Source: Methylobacterium sp. WL119 (GTDB taxonomy: Bacteria; Pseudomonadota; Alphaproteobacteria; Rhizobiales; Beijerinckiaceae). Taken from it: a stretch of DNA of 64,000 nucleotides. The position numbers and the translations under genes are program-made. Each line of letters begins with the position of its first letter. Within the stretch, counting starts at the first letter, position 1. This document shows positions 1 through 9,448 of this stretch, piece after piece. The notes beneath the pieces were generated by a model, which saw only the letters and a list, made by a program, of their open reading frames with translations, made no database searches and was not told the DNA's origin. The stretch spans positions 124,001 to 188,000 of the forward strand of contig NZ_VRUU01000002.1 in NCBI RefSeq assembly GCF_008039875.1. Reading direction: 5' to 3'.

Positions 1-1441
1 CGGTGAGGATGAACAGCGCCTCGAACAGGATCGCGAAGTGATACCAGAACGCCATCATCGCCTTGCCGCCGATGGCGCTGGAGATGATGTGCGCCATGCC
101 GACGGCGAGGGTCGGCGCGCCGCCGGCCCGCGCGACGATGGTGCGCTCGCCGACATCGCTGGCGGTCTGAGCGATCACCTCGGGCGTGGTCGGGAAGCCG
201 AGCTTCGTCACCGCGGCGGCGGCGGTCTCCGGCGTCGTGCCGAGGAGCGCGACCGGCGCGTTCATCGTGAAGTACACGCCCGGATCGATGACGGTGGCCG
301 AGACCAGCGCCATCACCGCGACGAAGCTCTCCATCAGCATGCCGCCGTAGCCGATGAAGCGCGCATCCGCCTCGCTGGCGATCAGCTTCGGCGTGGTGCC
401 CGAGGCGATCAGCGCGTGGAAGCCCGAGACCGAGCCGCAGGCGATGGTGATGAACAGGAACGGGAAGAGCTGGCCCGCCCAGACCGGCCCGGTGCCGTCC
501 ACGAACTTGGTCACCGCCGGCATCTGCATGTGCGGGGCGACGAAGGCGATGCCCAGCGCGAGGCCGACGATCGTGCCGATCTTCAGGAAGGTCGAGAGGT
601 AGTCGCGCGGGGCCAGCAGGAGCCAGACCGGCAGGATCGAGGCGACGAAGCCGTAGCCGATCAGCATCCAGCAAAGCTGCGTCCCGGTGAAGGTGAAGGC
701 CGGGCCCCAGACCGGGCTGTCGGCGATCGCGCCGCCACCGAAGATCGCCGCCATCAGCAGGACGAAGCCGAGGATCGAGACCTCGCCGATGCGGCCGGGG
801 CGGATGTAGCGGGTGTAGACGCCCATCAGCATCGCGATCGGGATCGTCGACATCACGGTGAAGGTGCCCCACGGGCTCTCGGCCAGCGCCTTGACGACGA
901 TGAGCGCGAGCACCGCCAGCAGGATCACCATGATCAGGAACGTGCCGAACAGCGCGATGATGCCCGGGACGGTGCCGAGCTCGGTGCGGATCAGCTCGCC
1001 GAGCGAGCGCCCGTCGCGCCGCATCGAGACGAACAGGACCATGAAGTCCTGCACCGCGCCGGCGAGCACGACGCCGGCGAGGATCCAGAGCAGGCCGGGC
1101 AGGTAGCCCATCTGCGCGGCCAGCACCGGGCCGACGAGGGGACCGGCACCGGCGATCGCCGCGAAGTGGTGGCCGAACAGGACGCTCTTGTTCGTCGGGA
1201 CGTAGTCGAGCCCGTCGTTGTGGAGGACGGCCGGCGTCTCGCGCTTGGGATCGAGCCGCATCACCTTCTCGGCGATGAACAGCGCGTAGTAGCGATAGGC
1301 GATGAGGTAGACGCAGACCGCCGCGACGACGAGCCAGAGCGCGTTCACCGCTTCGCCGCGCTCGACGGCGACGATGGCGAGCGCCGCCGCCCCCAACGCA
1401 CCGACCAGGGCCCAGGGGCCATGCCTACCGATCGCGCCCAT
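1..1441 (-). CDS. cstA: Carbon starvation protein A (CstA), 3' end cut off by the window edge
   Basis: Inner-membrane CstA-family transporter. Characterised members take up peptides or pyruvate during carbon limitation; which of these this one carries cannot be told from sequence. Reading leftward from ATG at 1441 gives 480 open codons and the frame runs off the left edge. The translation has the family's early block (HNDGLDYVPTNK, then FGHHFAAIAGAGPLVGP) followed by many hydrophobic segments. Near the window edge it still contains AIGGKAMMAFWYHFAILFEA, a typical CstA stretch. Full-length members are roughly 500 to 700 residues, so part of the C-terminus is missing. It is transcribed divergently from the dehydrogenase at 1648. 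The long reading frame on the opposite strand here is a GC-rich shadow. Confidence 0.93.
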   Translation of the reverse strand, partial: MGAIGRHGPWALVGALGAAALAIVAVERGEAVNALWLVVAAVCVYLIAYRYYALFIAEKVMRLDPKRETPAVLHNDGLDYVPTNKSVLFGHHFAAIAGAGPLVGPVLAAQMGYLPGLLWILAGVVLAGAVQDFMVLFVSMRRDGRSLGELIRTELGTVPGIIALFGTFLIMVILLAVLALIVVKALAESPWGTFTVMSTIPIAMLMGVYTRYIRPGRIGEVSILGFVLLMAAIFGGGAIADSPVWGPAFTFTGTQLCWMLIGYGFVASILPVWLLLAPRDYLSTFLKIGTIVGLALGIAFVAPHMQMPAVTKFVDGTGPVWAGQLFPFLFITIACGSVSGFHALIASGTTPKLIASEADARFIGYGGMLMESFVAVMALVSATVIDPGVYFTMNAPVALLGTTPETAAAAVTKLGFPTTPEVIAQTASDVGERTIVARAGGAPTLAVGMAHIISSAIGGKAMMAFWYHFAILFEALFILT

Positions 1442-1647
1442 CGTTCCACTCCCGAAGCCGGCACTCGGGGGCCGACGATCCCGCGCGTGATGCCGCAATT
1501 TTGGATTGAGGAAAATCCCCATCGCGGCAGCGAGTGGACAACCGCGCGGCGTTGTCGCGATCCGCTTCGCATCGTCGGCGCCGCGGTTTGACGCTGCGGT
1601 GCGCGATACCTAGACCGCTCCAGCAGCACACGAGACGGAGACGGATG

Positions 1648-2514
1648 ATGGCGAAGGTCGCGTTCCTGGGGCTCGGCGTCATGGGCGCCCCGATGGCCGG
1701 ACACCTGGTCAAGAAGGGCCACTCGGTCACCGTCTACAACCGCACGGCCGCCAAGGCCGAGGCGTGGGTGGCGGCCAACGGCGGCGCGCATGCGCCGACG
1801 CCGCGCGAGGCTTCCGAGGGCGCAGAGATCGTCTTCGCCTGCGTCGGCAACGACGACGACCTGCGCGGCGTCGTGCTCGGTCCGGACGGCGCGCTCGCCG
1901 GCATGGAGGCCGGTGCGATCTTCGTCGATCACACCACCGCCTCGGCCGAGGTGGCCCGCGAGCTTGCCGAGGCCGCGACCGCGAAGGGGCTGGGCTTCAT
2001 CGACGCCCCGGTCTCCGGCGGCCAGGCCGGCGCCGAGAACGGCATGCTCACCGTGATGTGCGGCGGCGGCCAGGGCTGCTACGACAAGGTCGAGAGCGCG
2101 ATCGGCGCCTATGCGCGCGCCTGCCGGCTGATGGGGCCGGTCGGGGCGGGCCAGCTCACCAAGATGGTCAATCAGATCTGCATCGCCGGCCTCGTCCAGG
2201 GGCTGTCCGAGGGCGTGCACTTCGCCAAGAAGGCGGGGCTCGACGTGGAGGCGGTGCTTTCCGTGATCTCGAAGGGGGCCGCCGGCTCCTGGCAGATGGA
2301 GAACCGCGGCTCGACCATGAACGCGGGGAAGTTCGATTTCGGCTTCGCCGTCGACTGGATGCGCAAGGACCTCGGCATCCTGCTCGACGAAGCGCGCCGC
2401 AACGGCGCCAAGCTCCCGGTCTCGGCCCTCGTCGACCAGTTCTACGCCGACATCCAGGCCATGGGCGGCAACCGCTGGGACACGTCGAGCCTCGTCGCGC
2501 GCCTGGAGCGCTGA
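1648..2514 (+). CDS. NAD(P)-dependent beta-hydroxyacid dehydrogenase (3-hydroxyisobutyrate dehydrogenase family)
   Basis: Soluble oxidoreductase of the 6-phosphogluconate/3-hydroxyisobutyrate dehydrogenase superfamily, about 288 residues, the usual length. It opens with the Rossmann dinucleotide motif (FLGLGVMGAPMAGHL). Around residue 120 it has the substrate-binding signature DAPVSGGQAGAENG, and further on GAGQLTKMVNQI, whose lysine is the catalytic residue of the family. The C-terminal half is the all-helical domain. The substrate (3-hydroxyisobutyrate, tartronate semialdehyde or another small hydroxyacid) cannot be assigned. Two ATGs lie in tandem at 1645 and 1648; GGAG at 1637-1640 is better spaced for the second. 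It converges on miaA with only six bases between stop codons. Confidence 0.88.
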   Translation: MAKVAFLGLGVMGAPMAGHLVKKGHSVTVYNRTAAKAEAWVAANGGAHAPTPREASEGAEIVFACVGNDDDLRGVVLGPDGALAGMEAGAIFVDHTTASAEVARELAEAATAKGLGFIDAPVSGGQAGAENGMLTVMCGGGQGCYDKVESAIGAYARACRLMGPVGAGQLTKMVNQICIAGLVQGLSEGVHFAKKAGLDVEAVLSVISKGAAGSWQMENRGSTMNAGKFDFGFAVDWMRKDLGILLDEARRNGAKLPVSALVDQFYADIQAMGGNRWDTSSLVARLER

Positions 2515-2520
2515 GATCCC

Positions 2521-3447
2521 TCAGCCGATTTCCGCCATCGCCGCCTCGGGCGCCAGCCAGCGCCACTCCGCTCCCATCTGGTGGCGGAACCAGGTGAACT
2601 GGCGCTTGGCGTAGCGGCGGGTGTCGGCCTGCCCGCGCACGATCGCCTCCTCCAGCCCGATCGCGCCGTCGAGATGCGCGATCAGGCCGGGCACCCCGTG
2701 GGCGCGCATCACCGGCAGCAGCGGGTCGAGGCGGCGCTCGCGCAGCACCGCGACCTCGTCGAGTGCGCCCCGCTGCATCATCGTGCGGAAGCGCGCGTCG
2801 ATGCGGGCGCGCAGCAGCTCGCGCTCGGGCGCCAGGAAGATCTTCAGCAGCCTTCGCCCCGCGAGCGGACCGGGCACGCGTGGCCCGTGGAACGCGGCGA
2901 TCGGCCGGCCGGTGGCGGCGAGGATCTCGAGCGCGCGCATGACCCGGGCGCGGTCGCTCGGCCGCAACAGGGTGGCGCCGGCGGGGTCGCGTTCGGCGAG
3001 ATCGGCGTGCAGCGCCTCGGTCGGGCGGCCCTCGCTCTCGGAGCGGATCGCGGCGCGCACGGCCTCCGGCACCGGCGGGAGGTCGGACAGGCCCTCCTCC
3101 AGGCTGCGGAAGTACAGCCCGGTTCCGCCGACGAAGACGGGCAGTCGCCCGTCGAGACCGGCCAGCAGCGACGCGGCGTCCCGCGCGAAATGCCCGGCAG
3201 AGTAGTTCACCGCCCCGTCGACATGCCCATAGAGGCGATGCGCGACGCTTGCCTCCTCCGCCCGATCCGGTCGCGCCGAGAGGATGCGCAGGTCGGCGTA
3301 GACCTGCATCGAGTCGGTGTTGACGACGATCCCGCCGTGACGGAGCGTCAGCGCCGTCGCGAGCGCCGACTTGCCCGACGCGGTCGGCCCTGCAATGAGG
3401 ATCGCCTCCGGCCGCCCCTGCGACGACGCACTTGAAAGCGGCAACAC
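2521..3447 (-). CDS. miaA: tRNA dimethylallyltransferase MiaA
   Basis: Transfers a dimethylallyl group to N6 of A37 in tRNAs reading UNN codons, the first step to (ms2)i6A37. The N-terminal P-loop GPTASGKSALA, the NTDSMQVY block, FVGGTGLYF, and the C-terminal RQFTWFRHQ segment that contacts the tRNA anticodon arm are all visible. About 308 residues matches the family. The start is uncertain: GTG at 3447 begins just before the P-loop domain and avoids overlap with the divergent serB, whereas ATG at 3510 or GTG at 3513 would add about 22 residues and overlap the serB start. The miaA/serB head-to-head pair is common in Hyphomicrobiales. Confidence 0.95.
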   Translation of the reverse strand: MLPLSSASSQGRPEAILIAGPTASGKSALATALTLRHGGIVVNTDSMQVYADLRILSARPDRAEEASVAHRLYGHVDGAVNYSAGHFARDAASLLAGLDGRLPVFVGGTGLYFRSLEEGLSDLPPVPEAVRAAIRSESEGRPTEALHADLAERDPAGATLLRPSDRARVMRALEILAATGRPIAAFHGPRVPGPLAGRRLLKIFLAPERELLRARIDARFRTMMQRGALDEVAVLRERRLDPLLPVMRAHGVPGLIAHLDGAIGLEEAIVRGQADTRRYAKRQFTWFRHQMGAEWRWLAPEAAMAEIG

Positions 3448-3463
3448 GAAATCGTCGGCTCCG

Positions 3464-4360
<897 letters not shown>

Positions 4361-4366
4361 CCGCCG

Positions 4367-4780
4367 TCAGTGCAGGCTGCGGACGAGCGCGACGACCGCG
4401 CCGAGGATCGCGACCGTCTGGAACCCGATCATCCCGAACATCCACTTGATGATGTCGGACTTCGCCGTCGCAATGTCCACGCGGGTTGCTAGACGCAGGG
4501 CATCGATGTCCGCCTTCGTCGAGAAGCGCAGCGCATCGATGTCATGTCGGACCGCGACGATGTCGGCCTGCGTCGTCACGCGGAACGCTTCGATGTCGTG
4601 CCGGACATCCGCGATGTCGGTCTTGGTCGGAATGCCGCTGGCGAACACCTCGGACATGGCGTCCGCCATCCCCTCCGCCTGCTCCGGCGTGAGGTGAGCC
4701 TTCTCGTGCAGGTTGCGCGCGAACTTCAACGTATCGAAGGCGATGGCGTTCACGGGGGCGGCCGACTCGCGCGCGGGCAT
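4367..4780 (-). CDS. Coiled-coil protein with C-terminal membrane anchor (DUF1640/CCDC90-like)
   Basis: Small protein of unknown role. An N-terminal motif (FDTLKFARNLHEKAHLTPEQAE) is followed by four imperfect repeats of 11 to 18 residues (TKTDIADVRHDIEAFR, TQADIVAVRHDIDALR, TKADIDALR, TRVDIATAKSDI) predicted to form a coiled coil. A single C-terminal hydrophobic segment (MFGMIGFQTVAILGAVVALV) looks like a membrane anchor. This layout matches the DUF1640/CCDC90 group, related to proteins of the mitochondrial calcium uniporter neighbourhood. The start is unsure: ATG at 4780 is used here, but the family-like N-terminus begins at GTG 4753, and a TTG at 4822 would extend it. None has a clear ribosome site. 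Confidence 0.7.
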   Translation of the reverse strand: MPARESAAPVNAIAFDTLKFARNLHEKAHLTPEQAEGMADAMSEVFASGIPTKTDIADVRHDIEAFRVTTQADIVAVRHDIDALRFSTKADIDALRLATRVDIATAKSDIIKWMFGMIGFQTVAILGAVVALVRSLH

Positions 4781-4849
4781 CCGCCGGATGCGAAGGGTGA
4801 CGGGTTCGATCCTTGCGGGCAAGGCATCCGCCAGCTTTCGTCCGCCACC

Positions 4850-4884
4850 AAAAAGAACGCCGCCGCCCGGATCAGGCGGCGGCG
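4850..4884 (-). terminator. Intrinsic terminator of degP
   Basis: A perfect 10-bp GC stem (4858-4867 with 4875-4884, 7-base loop) is followed on the minus strand by a run reading TTCTTTTT. It lies 31 bases beyond the degP stop codon, the expected position for the end of the leftward transcript. Confidence 0.85.
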
Positions 4885-4914
4885 TCGGTTCGTGCCGTTA
4901 TCTTCGCGAAAAGG

Positions 4915-6438
4915 TCAGTCCAGGCCGATCGCCACGAACCGGACGTCGCCAGTCGCGCTGGCGACCAGCAGAAGCACCGACTTGCGGGAATCCTTGCGAA
5001 GAGCCTCGACGCGCTTGGTCACGTCGGCCGGCGTGTTGACCGCCTCCTGCCCGACCTCGACGATGACTTCGCCCGGCTGGATGCGCTTGTCGGCCGCGGT
5101 CGAGTTCGGGTCGACGCGGGTGACGACCACGCCCTTCACGCCGTCCTTGATGCTGTACTTCCGGCGAAGCTCGTCGGTAAGGCCCGAGAGGTTGAGGCCG
5201 AGCGCCTGACGCGTGGCGCTCTCGGCCTCGGGCTGGCGAAGGTTGGCGAGCTGCGGCTTGTCGCTGTCCTCGAGACGGCCGAGCGTCACGGCCTTGGTGC
5301 TCTCCTCACCCTTCCGGACGACGACGACGTCGACCTTCTGCCCGACCGGGGTCGAGGCGACGATGCGCGGCAGGTCGCTCGAGGCCTTCACCGCCGTGCC
5401 GTTGAACTTGACGATCACGTCGCCGACCTCGAGGCCCGAGGTCTTGGCCGGCCCCTTCTCGTCGACGCCGGCGATCAGCGCGCCCTTGGCGCCCCCCTTC
5501 AGCCCGAGCGCTTCGGCGGTGGCGTCGTCCACGTTCTGGATGCGCACGCCGAGCCAGCCGCGACGGACCTCGCCGAACTCGCGGAGCTGGTCGATCACCG
5601 GCTTGGCCGAGCTCGACGGGACGGCGAAGCCGATGCCGACGGAGCCGCCGGTCGGCGACAGGATCGCCGTGTTGATGCCGATCACCTCGCCGTCCATGTT
5701 GAACAGCGGGCCGCCCGAATTGCCCTTGTTGATGGCCGCATCGGTCTGCAGGTAGTTGTCGTAGGGACCGGACTCGATGTTGCGGCCGCGCGCCGAGACG
5801 ATGCCGGCCGACACCGAGCCGCCGAGGCCGAACGGGTTGCCGATCGCGATGACCCAGTCGCCGGCGCGCATCTTGTCCGAATCGCCGAACGGCACCGCCT
5901 TCAGCGGGCGCTCGGCCGTCGGCTTCACGCGCAGCACGGCGAGGTCGATCTTGGAATCCTTGCCGATGATCTCGGCCTTCAGCTTCGTGCCGTCGTGCAG
6001 GATCACCTGGATGTCGTTGGCGTCGCCGATGACGTGGTTGTTCGTCACCACGATCCCGGACGCGTCGATGATGAAGCCGGAGCCGAGCGAGCTCGACTTG
6101 CGCTGCTGGCGCGGGTTGTCGCTCTCGCCGCGCTGCTCCGGTCCGCCGCGCCCGCCGCGCTTGTTGAAGAATTCCTCGAACAAGTCCTCGAACGGGGTCC
6201 CGGGCGGCAGCTGCGGGCCGGCGCGGTTGCCGGGGCGCGCTTCGACGGTGGTCGACGCCGAGATGTTGACCACCGCGTCGTCGACCTTCTCCGCAAGGTC
6301 GGCGAGCGAATCCGGCCCCTTGGCATAGGCCGGCATCGCCACGGACGAGGATGCGATCAGGATCGCGGCGGCGACGGACCGCGCGGAGCGGCGGAACCGG
6401 GCGAGGGGATGCGCGGGCGCGCTCGCGGCGGGGTGCAT
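4915..6438 (-). CDS. degP: Periplasmic Do-like serine protease (DegP/MucD family)
   Basis: Envelope quality-control protease, 507 residues. An N-terminal signal sequence (hydrophobic stretch around residues 21 to 36, ending MPAYA) directs export. The trypsin-like domain carries the triad His135 (TNNHVIG), Asp165 (KIDLAVL) and Ser241 (NKGNSGGP). Two PDZ domains follow (about 300-390 and 420-505), with the carboxylate-loop WLGVRIQ at the first. The start is ATG 6438, because AAGAGG sits six bases upstream; the TTG at 6453 is unlikely. It follows hflC in the same direction, a conserved alphaproteobacterial order, but the hairpin at 6525-6555 suggests partly separate transcription. Confidence 0.95.
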   Translation of the reverse strand: MHPAASAPAHPLARFRRSARSVAAAILIASSSVAMPAYAKGPDSLADLAEKVDDAVVNISASTTVEARPGNRAGPQLPPGTPFEDLFEEFFNKRGGRGGPEQRGESDNPRQQRKSSSLGSGFIIDASGIVVTNNHVIGDANDIQVILHDGTKLKAEIIGKDSKIDLAVLRVKPTAERPLKAVPFGDSDKMRAGDWVIAIGNPFGLGGSVSAGIVSARGRNIESGPYDNYLQTDAAINKGNSGGPLFNMDGEVIGINTAILSPTGGSVGIGFAVPSSSAKPVIDQLREFGEVRRGWLGVRIQNVDDATAEALGLKGGAKGALIAGVDEKGPAKTSGLEVGDVIVKFNGTAVKASSDLPRIVASTPVGQKVDVVVVRKGEESTKAVTLGRLEDSDKPQLANLRQPEAESATRQALGLNLSGLTDELRRKYSIKDGVKGVVVTRVDPNSTAADKRIQPGEVIVEVGQEAVNTPADVTKRVEALRKDSRKSVLLLVASATGDVRFVAIGLD

Positions 6439-6524
6439 GATCGACCTCTTCAAGAACGCGTTTCCGGTGCTGTCGGGTGCCGCCGATCGGCGGCCGGCGG
6501 TTCGATGGCCGCCTTAAGATCGGC

Positions 6525-6555
6525 GGCGGCCCGCCCCGTTCAAGGGCGGGCCGCC
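6525..6555 (-). terminator. GC hairpin between hflC and degP
   Basis: A perfect 12-bp GC stem (6525-6536 with 6544-6555, 7-base loop) begins 11 bases beyond the hflC stop. The downstream minus-strand sequence has no real T run (only ATCTT), so this may be an attenuating or mRNA-stabilising hairpin rather than a strong terminator. Confidence 0.5.
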
Positions 6556-6565
6556 TGCGTCATGG

Positions 6566-7522
6566 TCAGCGTGCCGGGCCGGTCGAGCCGGTCGTCGCCG
6601 CCGGATCGGACCCGCGCGGCGCCCCGCCCTGCGCCGCCTTGCCCTGCGGATCGCTGAAGTAGCGGAAGAAGTCCGAGTTCGGGCTCATCACCAGCCGGGT
6701 CTCGTTCCCCTTCAGCCCGGTCTCGTAGGCCTGCATCGAGCGATAGAAGCTGAAGAAGCCCGCATCCTTCCCGAAGGCCTCGGCGAGGATGCGGTTCTTG
6801 TCCGCGTCGCCCTGGCCGCGCAGCTTCTCCGCCGTCTGGGTCGCGTCGGCGAGGATCACGGTCACGTCCCGGTCGGCCTTCGCCTTGATCGTCGCGGCGA
6901 TCTGGTCGCCGTTGGCGCGGATGTCGGCGGCCTCGCGCTCGCGCTCGGTCTTCATCCGGCGATAGACCGCGACGCTGTTCTGGGCGGGCAGGTCGACGCG
7001 GGTCATCCGCAGGTCGACGATCTGCACGCCAAGCGCCTTGGCCTCCCGGTTCACGTCCTCCTGGATCTGGTTCATCAGGCGGGTGCGCTCGGTCTTGACG
7101 ATGGCGTCGCGTGTCGAGCGCGCCAGGACGTTGCGCAGGGACGAGTTGGTGAAGCTCGCGAGGCGCTGGTTGGCCAGCGCGACGTTGTTCACCGACTGGT
7201 AGAACCGCAGCGGATCGACGATCCGGTAGCGGGCGAAGGCGTCGACCTCGAGGTTCTGCCGGTCGGCGGTCAGGAGCGTCTGCACCGGCAGGTCGAGGTC
7301 GAGGACGCGCTTGTCGAAGAGCACCACGTTCTCGACGAAGGGCAGCTTGAAGTAGAGCCCGGGCTTGTCCTCGCCGGTCTGGTTCAGGACGGCGCGGACG
7401 CGGCCGAACTGAAGCACCAGCGCCTGCTGCATCTGCCCGACGGTGAAGACCGAGGCATAGAAGGCGAGTGCGAGGGCGGCGGCGACGACCGCCGAGCCCG
7501 TGCGGATGGCCTGTGCGTTCAT
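6566..7522 (-). CDS. hflC: FtsH-modulating membrane protein HflC
   Basis: Band-7/SPFH protein that pairs with HflK in a large inner-membrane complex around the FtsH protease and modulates its access to membrane substrates. The 318-residue product has one N-terminal membrane segment (residues about 8-26) and then the SPFH domain (GRVRAVLNQTGEDKPGLYFK, LLTADRQNLEVDAFARYRI). A long charged helical region follows (RMKTEREREAADIRANGDQ), and then the conserved FFSFYRSMQAYE block. The ATG start overlaps the hflK stop in an ATGA arrangement, indicating translational coupling. The last 30 residues are low complexity. Confidence 0.95.
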   Translation of the reverse strand: MNAQAIRTGSAVVAAALALAFYASVFTVGQMQQALVLQFGRVRAVLNQTGEDKPGLYFKLPFVENVVLFDKRVLDLDLPVQTLLTADRQNLEVDAFARYRIVDPLRFYQSVNNVALANQRLASFTNSSLRNVLARSTRDAIVKTERTRLMNQIQEDVNREAKALGVQIVDLRMTRVDLPAQNSVAVYRRMKTEREREAADIRANGDQIAATIKAKADRDVTVILADATQTAEKLRGQGDADKNRILAEAFGKDAGFFSFYRSMQAYETGLKGNETRLVMSPNSDFFRYFSDPQGKAAQGGAPRGSDPAATTGSTGPAR

Positions 7523-8691
7523 CGGGCCGCTCCATTGGTCTGCGCCGGGGCGGGGGTGCGGGACCCGAACTCGGCCAGCGGCAGCACCGGCACGACGCCC
7601 GCGGCACCGGTCGCGCCGGAGCCGGCGACGCCCTGATCGATGATCACCTTGTTCACGGAGCCGAGCACCTTCTCCATCGTCTCCAGGAAGATCCGCTCGC
7701 GGCTGATCGCCGGGGCGGTCTTGTAGGAGGCGTAGACCTCGTCGAAGCGCGCGGCCTGGCCCGTCGCGTCGGCGGTCGCCTTGGTCTTGTAGGCTTCCGC
7801 CGCCTGGACGATCTGCGAGGCACGGCCGCGGGCCTGCGGGACCTCGCGGCTGGCATAGGTCTTCGCCTCGTTCTGCGCCGTGTCGGCGTCCTGCTGGGCC
7901 GCGTTCACGTCGATGAAGGCGGGCCGGACTTCCGGCGGCGGGTTGACGCTGACGAGCTGCACCACCTCGATGCGCACGCCGGCGCCGTACTCGTCGAGCG
8001 CATTCTGGGTGATCTCCTTGACCTCCTGCGCGACGCTCGACTGCTCGTTCGTCAGGATCGCCTGGATGTTGCGGCGGCCGACCACCTCGCGCATCGCGCT
8101 CTCGGCGATCGCCTTGATCGTGCCTTCCGGGTTCTGGAGATTGAACACGTAGTCCGAGGCCTTGAGTGGGTTCACGCGCCACTGCACCTCGAAGTCGAGG
8201 TCGACGATGTTCTCGTCGCCCGTCAGCATCAGGCTCTCGTCGGGCATGTCGCGCGAGCGCGCCTGGGTTCCGCCGCCGGAGCGGAAGCCGACCTGGATCG
8301 AGTTCACCTGGCCGACGTTCGGCTTGATCACGCCGCCGACCGGATAGGGGAAGTTGTAGCGCAGGCCCTCGCCCTTGGAGCCGACGTAGCGCCCGAAGAT
8401 CGTCTCGATGCCGACCTGGTTGGGGGCGACGGTGTAGAAGCCGGTCGCGAGCCAGAGGCCCACCGCCAAGGCGCCGATCACCACGAAGCTCTTGCCGCCG
8501 CCGAGCGAGCCGCCCGGCATCACGCCGCGCAGGCGGTCCTGGCCGCGGCGCAGAAGATCCTCGAGATTGGGCGGTGTCTTGCCGCCACCGCCACCGCCGC
8601 TGCCCCAGGGGCCGCCGCCATTGCCGCCGCCGCCACGACCCCAGGGACCTCCCCCGCCGCCACTGCCGCCGCTCTGATTGCTCCAAGGCAT
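7519..8691 (-). CDS. hflK: FtsH-modulating membrane protein HflK
   Basis: Partner of HflC. The first 55 residues are the glycine/tryptophan-rich HflK N-terminal region (MPWSNQSGG, several GGGG runs), then a membrane segment (about residues 83-103) and the SPFH domain (NQVGIETIFGRYVG, LTGDENIVDLDFEVQWRV). The NPPPEVRPAFIDVNAAQQD block is the typical SPFH-flanking helix. About 390 residues. ATG 8691 is preferred because AGGAG lies upstream at suitable spacing; an upstream start at 8736 would add a basic 15-residue extension not typical of the family. The gene is first of the hflKC pair and follows folA after a 235-bp gap where the promoter should lie. Confidence 0.95.
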   Translation of the reverse strand: MPWSNQSGGSGGGGGPWGRGGGGNGGGPWGSGGGGGGKTPPNLEDLLRRGQDRLRGVMPGGSLGGGKSFVVIGALAVGLWLATGFYTVAPNQVGIETIFGRYVGSKGEGLRYNFPYPVGGVIKPNVGQVNSIQVGFRSGGGTQARSRDMPDESLMLTGDENIVDLDFEVQWRVNPLKASDYVFNLQNPEGTIKAIAESAMREVVGRRNIQAILTNEQSSVAQEVKEITQNALDEYGAGVRIEVVQLVSVNPPPEVRPAFIDVNAAQQDADTAQNEAKTYASREVPQARGRASQIVQAAEAYKTKATADATGQAARFDEVYASYKTAPAISRERIFLETMEKVLGSVNKVIIDQGVAGSGATGAAGVVPVLPLAEFGSRTPAPAQTNGAAR

Positions 8692-8926
8692 GCTAGCCGT
8701 CTTCTCCTGCCTGCTGCGGGATTGCCCGCGCGCCAACGGTTCGAACCGCCCGAACGGCCCGCGACCGTGTCCAAACCTGCCCGGATGAGGCAGCCACCGG
8801 AACGAGCGGAGGCCTACGCACCTGCGAGGGACCGTCGCCTGCTGTCAAGGCAAGCAGGTGGGCATCGGCGCCGCCTTTGGCAACCGCGACCGGACGCCCC
8901 TCCACATCCGAGGGAAATCGTGGTTT

Positions 8927-9448
8927 TCACGGGATGCGTTCGAGGTCCACGAACGTGTAGGCGTGCTCGTCGTGCGGACCGGCCGGATGCGCCTCGCGGA
9001 AGGTCTCGCGAAACAGGGTCCGGTCGAAGGCGGGGAAGCGCGTATCGCCGTCCGGGCTCGCCGCGACCTCGGTCAGCCTGAGGGCGTCGGCATGGGGGAG
9101 CGCGAGCCGGTAGATCTCGGCGCCGCCGACCACCATCAGCTCCTCGGCCGCCGCGGCCGCCAGCGCCTGCGACCAATCGTGAACCGTCTCGATCCCGTCG
9201 GCCGCGAAGGCGGGATCGCGGGTCATGACCAGCGTGCGGCGACCCGGCAGGGGGCGGCCGATCGAGGCGTAGGTCTTGCGCCCCATCAGCATCGGCTTGC
9301 CCATGGTCACCGCCTTGAACCGTTTCAGGTCGCCGCGCAGGTGCCACGCGAGCCCGTTGTCCCGGCCGATCACGCCGTTCTCGGCCAAGGCTACCACCAA
9401 GGTGATCTTGACCGGCCGCATACCGGCCCCGTGCGTCGGGGACGGCAT
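8927..9448 (-). CDS. folA: Dihydrofolate reductase
   Basis: Reduces dihydrofolate to tetrahydrofolate with NADPH and so regenerates the cofactor consumed by the adjacent thymidylate synthase. The 173-residue product has the substrate loop ENGVIGRDNGLAWHL, the KRFKAVTMGKPMLMGRKTYAS segment with the NADPH-binding MGRKTY, and VVGGAEIY near residue 120. The ATG at 9448 shares a base with the thyA stop (TGATG), so translation is probably coupled. A second in-frame ATG at 9421 would give a start closer to the shortest homologues. The thyA-folA pair is a standard bacterial operon. Confidence 0.96.
   Translation of the reverse strand: MPSPTHGAGMRPVKITLVVALAENGVIGRDNGLAWHLRGDLKRFKAVTMGKPMLMGRKTYASIGRPLPGRRTLVMTRDPAFAADGIETVHDWSQALAAAAAEELMVVGGAEIYRLALPHADALRLTEVAASPDGDTRFPAFDRTLFRETFREAHPAGPHDEHAYTFVDLERIP

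Noticed and set aside
38-1591. 517-codon rightward open frame at the left edge
   Set aside because: It is arginine/aspartate-rich and antisense to cstA, whose protein signature on the opposite strand is unmistakable.
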